Shown here: positions 1-4,493 of the stretch, piece after piece
Position numbering within the stretch: position 1 is the first letter of the stretch
Layout: every line of letters starts with the position of its first letter
Assembly: GCA_016844545.1 (NCBI GenBank)
Contig: JAENJC010000007.1
Location: forward strand, 1-13,861
Source of the DNA: Deltaproteobacteria bacterium
Lineage (GTDB): Bacteria > Desulfobacterota > JAENJC01
DNA: 13,861 nt
Direction of reading: 5' to 3'
The notes under the pieces: generated by a model
What the model was told of the DNA's origin: nothing
The model's input: only the letters and a program-made list of their open reading frames with translations
The model's database searches: none
Position numbers and translations under genes: made by a program

Positions 1-315
1 GTCGAGGAATTTGTAAACCGTTTCAGGGCCAAGGCAAGCAAGGCCAAGGCCGTTCAGTCCAGGATTAAGGCCCTTGACAGGATGGGGCAACGTGAAAAGC
101 TTGCTGACATAAGGACCCTTGATTTTGAATTCAACGCAGCCCCTTTCAACGCAAAGCACCTGGTAACTGCGGAAGATATCTCCTTCTCTTATAAACAGGA
201 AGACCCTCCTCTCTTCGACGGAATAAACCTCTCTGTGGGAAAGAACGACCGTATAGCCATTATAGGAAAGAACGGGAAGGGGAAGACCACCCTTTTGAAT
301 ATACTGTCATTATAG
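1..315 (+). CDS. ABC-F ATPase, upstream fragment (partial at window edge, broken at 3' end)
   Basis: The frame is open from base 1, so the gene begins outside the window. The first ~27 residues (VEEFVNRFRAKASKAKAVQS and on) match the end of the helical linker between the two ATPase domains of ABC-F proteins, the cytoplasmic ribosome-associated ATPases of the Uup/EttA/YdiF type. The second nucleotide-binding domain follows, up to Walker A (GKNGKGKTT at about residues 91-99). The frame then hits TAG at 313-315 because a 50-bp segment is duplicated in tandem. Removing one copy fuses it smoothly to the downstream fragment (345-1223), so the two are one broken gene. Either the locus is a real pseudogene or the duplication is an assembly artefact. 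Family assignment is firm; the exact subfamily is not. Confidence 0.85.
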   Translation, partial: VEEFVNRFRAKASKAKAVQSRIKALDRMGQREKLADIRTLDFEFNAAPFNAKHLVTAEDISFSYKQEDPPLFDGINLSVGKNDRIAIIGKNGKGKTTLLNILSL

Positions 316-359
316 GAAAGAACGGGAAGGGGAAGACCACCCTTTTGAATATACTGTCA
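258..359 (+). repeat. 50-bp perfect tandem duplication across Walker A
   Basis: Bases 258-309 are identical to 308-359, a period of exactly 50 bp with no mismatch. The unit encodes the Walker A region of the second ATPase domain. Since 50 is not a multiple of 3, the extra copy shifts the frame and creates TAG at 313-315. Two copies with no divergence mean either a very recent duplication or a contig-joining error. Confidence 0.97.
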
Positions 360-1223
360 GAGGAGCTTCGGCCCAGGAGAGGCACTGTCAGCCATCATCC
401 TAATACCAAGACTGCCTATTTCGGCCAGACCAATATCAACCGCCTGGCCCCTGGAAAGACCATCGAACAGGAGATAATGGAGGTACATCCAGACCACAAC
501 AGAGGGGTCGCCAGAAGGATAGCAGGGATCATGATGTTCAGCGGGGATGCCGCCCTGAAAAAGATATCGGTACTCTCAGGCGGGGAAAAGAGCAGAGTGT
601 TGCTGGGAAAGCTCCTCGTCACCCCTGCCAACATTCTTCTTCTGGACGAGCCGACCAATCACCTTGATATGGATTCGATAGACTCCTTAACAGAGGCCAT
701 TGACGCCTTTGAAGGGGCTGTCATCATAGTCACCCACAGTGAGCTGATACTCCATACCATTGCAACAAGGCTCATAGTCTTTGACGGCGGGGAGGTCAAC
801 CTGTTTGAAGGGACATACCAGGACTTCCTGGATAGTGTCGGATGGAAGGACGAGGAGAACACTGAGGCGCCAGGCGGCAAAAAGAAGGGGATGCCTGGTA
901 AAAAGGTGGTTGGCGACAAGGATCCCAAGAAGGTAAGGGCCGAACTTGCAGCCAGTCGCACCAAGGTTCTTGGGCATCTTCAAAAAAAGATTGCAGATAT
1001 AGAGACAGCCATTGTGCAGCTGGAAAAGTATATGGAACAGGACAGCCAGGCCATTCAGGAGGCATCGGAAAAGGGAGATGGAGAGGCCATCTCCACCCTG
1101 TCAATATCTATCCATGAATCCACCGAGAAGATCAATTCCCTTTTCAAAGAACTGGAGATACTTACTATTGAACACGATACAAAGGCTAAGGAGTTTGACG
1201 AAAAGGCCGGAGCACTACAGTAA
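345..1223 (+). CDS. ABC-F ATPase, downstream fragment (second ATPase domain and C-terminal coiled coil)
   Basis: This is the rest of the ABC-F gene, in a different frame from the upstream piece. Numbering from the TTG at 345, it carries the ABC signature LSGGEKSR (77-84), Walker B ILLLDEP (97-103) followed by TNHLD, and the switch histidine of VTHSE (His131). A Lys/Gly-rich stretch (about 173-195) leads into a charged coiled coil running to the C terminus, as in Uup-like proteins. It lacks its own Walker A, which lies in the duplicated segment just upstream, so alone it could not bind ATP normally. The TTG at 345 is only the first possible start and no convincing ribosome-binding site was seen. 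The stop at 1221-1223 lies 8 bp from the stop of the convergent antitoxin gene. Confidence 0.85.
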   Translation: MNILSEELRPRRGTVSHHPNTKTAYFGQTNINRLAPGKTIEQEIMEVHPDHNRGVARRIAGIMMFSGDAALKKISVLSGGEKSRVLLGKLLVTPANILLLDEPTNHLDMDSIDSLTEAIDAFEGAVIIVTHSELILHTIATRLIVFDGGEVNLFEGTYQDFLDSVGWKDEENTEAPGGKKKGMPGKKVVGDKDPKKVRAELAASRTKVLGHLQKKIADIETAIVQLEKYMEQDSQAIQEASEKGDGEAISTLSISIHESTEKINSLFKELEILTIEHDTKAKEFDEKAGALQ

Positions 1224-1231
1224 GGTTCTGC

Positions 1232-1495
1232 TTAAGCGGCATGCAGCTTTTTGGCACGGCCGGTTGAGCGCTTTGTGAGGCGTTGGGTTGAACGAGTGAG
1301 ATCAAGAAGTGCTCTCAATGCCTCATTTACTGCTGTTGAGGTATTGAACGCTTTGGCTACATCCGGCTCAAGAACAACAATATTAGCTCCCTCTTCGGCT
1401 AACCGTTTGTGGTATTTACCCCGGATAGCTTTAGAATAATCGAAATCGTATTCGGGACGTAATTCATCACTTACTTTTTCTGTTTTAGTTTTCAT
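1232..1495 (-). CDS. antitoxin of a BrnT-type toxin-antitoxin pair
   Basis: This 87-aa protein has a central block (YDFDYSKAIRGKYHKR, then NIVVLEPDVAKAF and STAVNEALRALL) typical of the small antitoxins found directly downstream of BrnT toxins. By family knowledge it should neutralise the toxin and repress the operon. It differs from classical BrnA, so the symbol is withheld. The C-terminal tail (about 68-87) is basic and looks like an extension. Its ATG at 1493-1495 overlaps the end of the toxin gene by 11 bp, so translation is probably coupled. The order is toxin first, as usual for BrnTA. Its stop lies 8 bp from the convergent ABC-F stop, with no terminator visible between them. Confidence 0.8.
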   Translation of the reverse strand: MKTKTEKVSDELRPEYDFDYSKAIRGKYHKRLAEEGANIVVLEPDVAKAFNTSTAVNEALRALLDLTRSTQRLTKRSTGRAKKLHAA

Positions 1496-1754
1496 GTCTT
1501 GTCCTTTCCCGCGCGGTAGCAGGTCGCGCGCTTATGATGCGTATAGTTTTGCCTCTATCGGTATGTGAAACCACAAGCAAACGTCCGAGGGAGGAGAAGC
1601 CTACGGTAATTAGCCTGTGCTCACCGATTGAATGGTCATGGTCATCAAAAGTAGCTGATAAAGCATCATTAAACACCGTCGAGGCTTCTTCAAAATGGAC
1701 GCCGTGCTTTTTAAGGTTCCTCTTTGCTTTCTCAGGATCCCACTCGAATTCCAT
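1485..1754 (-). CDS. brnT: BrnT family ribonuclease toxin
   Basis: The 89-aa product has the usual BrnT length and landmarks. It opens with MEFEWDPEKAKRNLKKHGV, has FEEASTVFND in the middle, continues with the E-H-R stretch GEHRLITVGFS and the strand LLVVSHTDRG, and ends in IRIISARPATARERTRHE. BrnT proteins are RelE-fold ribonucleases that block translation and are held by the co-transcribed antitoxin. The start is the ATG at 1752-1754, preceded on the minus strand by a modest AAAGGG ribosome-binding site. A TATAAT box lies about 30 bp upstream. The pair sits between the ABC-F gene and the integron-like cassette. Confidence 0.9.
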   Translation of the reverse strand: MEFEWDPEKAKRNLKKHGVHFEEASTVFNDALSATFDDHDHSIGEHRLITVGFSSLGRLLVVSHTDRGKTIRIISARPATARERTRHEN

Positions 1755-1775
1755 TACTACCGCCCTTTACCTGTT

Positions 1776-1812
1776 GGTGAATATTATATCAGAAAACGAC
1801 TGACTAATCGCC
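1776..1812 (-). promoter_or_regulatory. putative promoter of the BrnT toxin-antitoxin operon
   Basis: On the minus strand a perfect TATAAT lies at 1788-1783, about 30 bp before the toxin ATG. This gives a short leader that includes the AAAGGG site. The -35 region is poor (GCGATT at the expected distance), which would suit an autorepressed promoter. No clear operator palindrome was found. Confidence 0.45.
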
Positions 1813-1846
1813 ATTTAAGTATTAGGTATGGTGTCCCCAGAATACG

Positions 1847-1923
1847 GGAGAACGTCAGGCATCAGCGGTCCCGCAAGGCGCGTTCACGCGCCTTGCGGGG
1901 TACGCTGGATGCCTTTGTTGGCT
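1847..1923 (-). repeat. attC-like integron recombination site
   Basis: On the minus strand the order is R'' AGCCAAC (1923-1917), spacer AAA, L'' GGCATC-C-AGCG (1913-1903), spacer TAC, a perfect 13-bp GC-rich stem (1899-1887 with 1882-1870) with loop TGAA, a short spacer, L' CGCTGATGCC (1867-1858), spacer TGAC, and R' GTTCTCC (1853-1847). L'' and L' are complementary except for one extra C on the 5' arm. That single unpaired base in L'' is the hallmark of attC sites; Vibrio cholerae repeats have it in the same arm. R'' fits RYYYAAC at 6 of 7 positions. R' fits only in GTT plus the final pyrimidine, as expected if the sequence beyond the crossover G belongs to whatever lies next. Confidence 0.75.
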
Positions 1924-3268
1924 CACTTGTCTTGTTCTCTTGCTTAGCTTCGTCGAAGTCCGTATTTGGGAGGACGAAGTCTTCACCGAAAAGTTCACGA
2001 TATGTTGCCAAGAATTCCGGTCTATGCCGGAATTCCTTGAATAGGGGCCAGGAAGAGTAATCAACGCGCGTAATAGACCCGCTGGCTCCGATAGCTTTCA
2101 TCATGCGCACGGCATCGGCATGCCGATGCTCAAGCACTGCGACAGCCAACTTGTATTTCTCCTCTGATGCCGACCAGTCATAGCTCTTAAGAATGCTCAG
2201 CGCTTGCTCTCTCTCACCAGAGAAGTTGTGAGCTATTGCAAGGTTGATGAGGTTCATGCAGCGGAACTCCTCCGATGCTTGCTTTTTCAGAGTGTCAACA
2301 GCGAAGTGAAGCAGTATCTTTGCCAGAGAATAGCGCTCTTCTGCAAGAACGTCGTATGTCGTCAAGTGCAAAGCATTGTCAGCCTCTCGCAACTTATCTG
2401 GCTGCAATTTTCGCCACAAGACGTGACCGAGTTTGACACCGACTTCCAACACGCATTCAACTGCTTGCGAGAAGTAATCCGGCGTCACATCAAGCTCAGC
2501 ACCAACCTTCACCTTGTCTGGTAGAGCGACGCCGTGCTTTCCGCACACTGCAAGGTACTGGGATGAAACGACCCCATCGCAATGCACAAAGAGGTTCCGC
2601 CTCTCTGTTATCTCGACAAATCGCTGCCACGCAGGCAGGTCCTTGCGTAACTGCAAACCAAATCGCGACTCCATCCAATCAAACTGAGCGGCATGACTAT
2701 CGCGTATAACAGTTTCCACTTCCTTTTCGATGATGTACTCACGGGCCGCCTCAACAGATGAAAGAGCTACGAGTTCCGTGAACGTCAACGGCCGTTGGGA
2801 TGCATTCAGCAATTCTGGCTTGACGTAAAACGCCACACGGAGAAAGCGTCCCAGATACGCATCATAGCGGTGCACCAGGGAACTCAGGAAAATACGAGGC
2901 ACGTTTCGCAGGGCCAGCGCGCACGAGAGCAGGTCTTTCTGATGACGCTTGAACGATGTAAGGTCTTCCGGTTTGATTCGGTAGGATTCGGAGCCGTCCT
3001 CTTCCACGCTGTGGACGCCCTTTGCCTTCATGAACGCGGTAAAAGACTTTGCCGCTTTGTCCATCGCTTCGCCCATCGTCTTCATCGTCATGTCAGTCGC
3101 GCGAGCCAAGCTCTCCACTTGTTGCACGAACTGCTGGACTTCCGAACCGAAGGATGCGGGGCGACGCGGTTGGTCCGAAGAAGACTTGGTAGGACTCTTC
3201 GATGAACGGTTCTGCTTGCGTTCGTCTCGCTTGGGATTCATATATCCTTTCCTACCTCAGAGAGCCAA
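1853..3268 (-). mobile_element. single integron gene cassette (integrase not in window)
   Basis: The cassette would start at TTGGCTC (3268-3262, minus strand) right after a G, and end at the crossover G (1853) of the attC-like site. The start box GTTGGCTC (3269-3262) and the end GAGCCAAC (1924-1917) are perfect reverse complements over 8 bases. This is expected because the circular cassette pairs its own R' and R''. Nearly all of the 1416 bp is one ORF in the cassette direction, beginning 27 bp from the cassette start, as is typical. No second attC and no integrase gene is visible, so this is either a solo insertion at a secondary GTT site or a remnant of an array. Orientation follows from the unpaired C in L''. 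Confidence 0.68.
1862..3241 (-). CDS. HEPN-domain protein, predicted RNase of unknown role (cassette gene)
   Basis: The 459-aa protein matches no named gene I know. The N terminus (1-35) is basic and disordered, followed by a predicted helix (34-75). Residues about 95-230 look like a HEPN domain: helices around HRYDAYLGRFLRV (124-136), then the motif R215-N216-L-F-V-H220 followed by CDG and SSQYL. R-polar-x3-H is the catalytic signature of HEPN ribonucleases. Residues about 300-420 are helical and TPR-like (INLAIAHNFSGEREQALSIL), ending in WPLFKEF...LATYRELFGE. The tail (430-459) is basic and charged, and its last codons lie inside the attC stem, so the site shapes the C terminus. ATG 3241 follows GGAAAGGAT. 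Arg codons are mostly CGN, unlike the AGG-rich neighbours, which supports transfer. RNA-targeting defence or toxin activity is an inference. Confidence 0.7.
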   Translation of the reverse strand: MNPKRDERKQNRSSKSPTKSSSDQPRRPASFGSEVQQFVQQVESLARATDMTMKTMGEAMDKAAKSFTAFMKAKGVHSVEEDGSESYRIKPEDLTSFKRHQKDLLSCALALRNVPRIFLSSLVHRYDAYLGRFLRVAFYVKPELLNASQRPLTFTELVALSSVEAAREYIIEKEVETVIRDSHAAQFDWMESRFGLQLRKDLPAWQRFVEITERRNLFVHCDGVVSSQYLAVCGKHGVALPDKVKVGAELDVTPDYFSQAVECVLEVGVKLGHVLWRKLQPDKLREADNALHLTTYDVLAEERYSLAKILLHFAVDTLKKQASEEFRCMNLINLAIAHNFSGEREQALSILKSYDWSASEEKYKLAVAVLEHRHADAVRMMKAIGASGSITRVDYSSWPLFKEFRHRPEFLATYRELFGEDFVLPNTDFDEAKQENKTSEPTKASSVPRKARERALRDR

Positions 3269-3354
3269 CCGGTTATTATCTGAACGGAACCCGCCCCGCT
3301 AACATCCGATTTAGGATGTAAGTCACTGCTTATCCAGTTAGTATACAGGTATAG

Positions 3355-3383
3355 ACTTTATCACGATTTTTTTATTGGTTCAA
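3355..3383 (-). promoter_or_regulatory. possible promoter reading into the integron-like cassette
   Basis: On the minus strand TTGAAC (3383-3378) and TAAAGT (3360-3355) are 17 bp apart, each with 4 of 6 consensus bases. They lie about 110 bp upstream of the HEPN start and outside the cassette. Cassette genes usually lack their own promoter, so an outside promoter would be needed. An alternative -10 (TATACT) overlaps the palindrome TATAC-ag-GTATA at 3342-3353. Confidence 0.3.
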
Positions 3384-3436
3384 GCAAATTTCAAAAACCA
3401 AGTTGACATATGAGGCTCCAGCAAAGGTCCGAATCT

Positions 3437-3464
3437 ACCCTTCGACAAGCTCAGGGTGAAGGGT
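3437..3464. repeat. REP-like palindromic repeat (CTTCGACAAGCTCAGGG type)
   Basis: ACCCTTC (3437-3443) and GAAGGGT (3458-3464) are perfect inverted arms around GACAAGCTCAGGGT. The core matches a short interspersed palindrome I recognise from many bacterial genomes. It appears once in this window. Confidence 0.7.
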
Positions 3465-3492
3465 GGCCGGGTTTGAGCCCACCGCAATATCA

Positions 3493-3532
3493 GACAGGCG
3501 GCGGGCATTACACGCCCTACTTGGCCCCTGTC
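3493..3532. repeat. nested stem-loop repeat
   Basis: GACAGG (3493-3498) pairs with CCTGTC (3527-3532), enclosing GGGC-attacac-GCCC (3503-3517). It lies about 30 bp past the stop of the UPF0175 gene, but no T-run follows on either strand, so it is more likely a REP-like repeat than a terminator. Confidence 0.5.
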
Positions 3533-3560
3533 GCCGCTGAACCGGGACAGTCCTCCTCTC

Positions 3561-3860
3561 TTACCAGGCCTTCCTTATGGTTTTCAATCCCGTTAGATAG
3601 TCTTCGTAATCAAGATTTGCCTCAACTCCGTATTCTTTGAAGATATCCATCATCTTGGAGATCGGCACCCCCGCAATCTTTGCGGCCTTTTCAATCGAGG
3701 CCTCGGATTTCTTATATTTCCCTATGGCAAGCATTACCCTGCCAAGATCCACAAGCTCCCTGACCGCTTTTGATATGTCTTCCTTCTCCTCTTTCGCAAG
3801 GGCAGAGAGAAACCTGTAGTCCTCATTGCCTATACGTATGCTCAATGTCTTTGCCTGCAT
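3561..3860 (-). CDS. UPF0175 family antitoxin
   Basis: The 99-aa protein has an N-terminal segment (about 3-45, TLSIRIGNEDYRFLSALAKE) resembling a small DNA-binding fold. The UPF0175 core follows (YKKSEASIEKAAKIAGVPIS, about 49-68; MMDIFKEYGV). UPF0175 proteins pair with PIN-domain toxins of the DUF3368 family, and that partner lies directly upstream. Its ATG at 3858-3860 is 4 bp past the toxin stop. The strong site AAGGAGG sits within the last toxin codons, so the antitoxin is translated downstream of, and probably coupled to, the toxin. Antitoxin-second order is the reverse of the usual VapBC arrangement. Confidence 0.85.
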   Translation of the reverse strand: MQAKTLSIRIGNEDYRFLSALAKEEKEDISKAVRELVDLGRVMLAIGKYKKSEASIEKAAKIAGVPISKMMDIFKEYGVEANLDYEDYLTGLKTIRKAW

Positions 3861-3864
3861 ATAA

Positions 3865-4362
3865 TCAACCCTCCTTTATCTGCCTCATTGCATCATCAAT
3901 AATAGCTTTACTATACCTCCCGATAGATTGCAATTTCTGGAGCTTTATAACGGCAGCACTCCTGTCAATCAGCCCTTTTTCAAAGGCCCTTATTAAAACG
4001 GCGATTGCCGTAATGAATTCAAGCTTAAGGAACTTGCTTGCCCTGATAGCGTTACGATCATCCGTAGCTATTGCCGCCGCTCCTTCTTGGATGGCGAGAA
4101 ACAAGGCTTCTGCTTCGCCAGCCTCAATATTGAAATCCTCCATAAGCTTTTTAACTGCGCCGCCATGCCCTATCTTTACGACTTCTATCTTATTTCCGGC
4201 AATTAAACCTGTAATAAGAGGGGTCTCTTCTTTTCCTTTTATGCATACTTCAGCGCGAACCATCTCAGGAATCAATAACCTCCCTTTGTAATCAGATATG
4301 AACAACTCCAACATCTCTATTTTTGCCAGGAGGATTAAGGTTGATGAGTCAAAGACTATCAT
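3865..4362 (-). CDS. PIN-domain toxin (DUF3368 family)
   Basis: The 165-aa product is a PIN-fold ribonuclease of the VapC type. Conserved acidic residues are visible: Asp5 in MIVFDSSTLILLAK, Glu38 in MVRAEV, Glu83/Glu85 in AGEAEALFLA, and Asp101/Asp102 in IATDDRNA. These would bind the metal for RNA cleavage. The ATG at 4362 is chosen because it gives the standard PIN N terminus; an upstream in-frame ATG would add 37 residues unlike the family. There is no ribosome-binding site before it. A promoter ends only 6 bp upstream, so the mRNA is probably leaderless. The UPF0175 antitoxin follows after 4 bp. The gene is divergent from mutS. Confidence 0.87.
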   Translation of the reverse strand: MIVFDSSTLILLAKIEMLELFISDYKGRLLIPEMVRAEVCIKGKEETPLITGLIAGNKIEVVKIGHGGAVKKLMEDFNIEAGEAEALFLAIQEGAAAIATDDRNAIRASKFLKLEFITAIAVLIRAFEKGLIDRSAAVIKLQKLQSIGRYSKAIIDDAMRQIKEG

Positions 4363-4397
4363 GATGATAATGTATGACAATCGTATGACATTGTCAA
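4363..4397 (-). promoter_or_regulatory. promoter and candidate direct-repeat operator of the PIN/UPF0175 operon
   Basis: On the minus strand a perfect -35 TTGACA (4397-4392) is followed after 17 bp by TACATT (4374-4369). The toxin ATG begins 7 bases after the -10, which is where transcription would start. Between and over the boxes the octamer TGTCATAC occurs twice (4390-4383 and 4379-4372), 11 bp apart or about one helical turn. This fits an operator for cooperative repressor binding, possibly by the antitoxin. Confidence 0.7.
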
Positions 4398-4493
4398 GAA
4401 AATACGCCCCGAATAGCTGCCCGAATCTATGTCGGGATTTGGATACCCCTCCAGGATTTACTTTGCCCTTCAACTCTGCTAATCTGAACCTAT

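Larger units (their letters stand above)
3242..3560. other. gene-free spacer with repeats and a possible promoter
   Basis: These 319 bp hold no convincing gene. From the HEPN side they contain the cassette boundary (3262-3269), a small hairpin ACATCC-gattta-GGATGT (3302-3319), an A/T-rich stretch (3330-3420) with a possible minus-strand promoter, and two palindromic repeats (3437-3464, 3493-3532). A 76-codon open frame over the repeats gives the LRQAQGE-type translation usual for this repeat and is not a gene. Confidence 0.7.

Noticed and set aside
1826..1846. GGTGTCCCCAGAATAC segment, reminiscent of sequence seen near REP-associated transposases
   Set aside because: It is a single short copy with no partner or transposase in the window, and recognition rests on memory only.
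1224..1852. BrnT pair as a second integron cassette
   Set aside because: No attC-like stem lies beyond the antitoxin gene, and no R'' complementary to TTCTCC closes it. The nearest match (GCAGAAC at 1231-1225) lacks any stem.
2011..2037. Strong hairpin GAATTCCGG-tctatg-CCGGAATTC inside the HEPN gene
   Set aside because: It lies in the middle of the coding sequence (peptide KEFRHRPEFLA) with no T-run and no counterpart elsewhere. It is probably a chance result of codon choice.
3262..3420. Possible second attC upstream of the HEPN cassette
   Set aside because: No L'/L'' pair matching the sequence before GTTGGCT was found. Only a small unrelated hairpin (3302-3319) is present.
3410..3640. 76-codon plus-strand open frame
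   Set aside because: It reads through palindromic repeats and into the antisense of the UPF0175 gene. The product has no family features.
4411..4440. CCCGAAT direct repeat and CCCGA/TCGGG hairpin before mutS as a terminator or riboswitch
   Set aside because: The stem is only five pairs, there is no T-run and no known motif.
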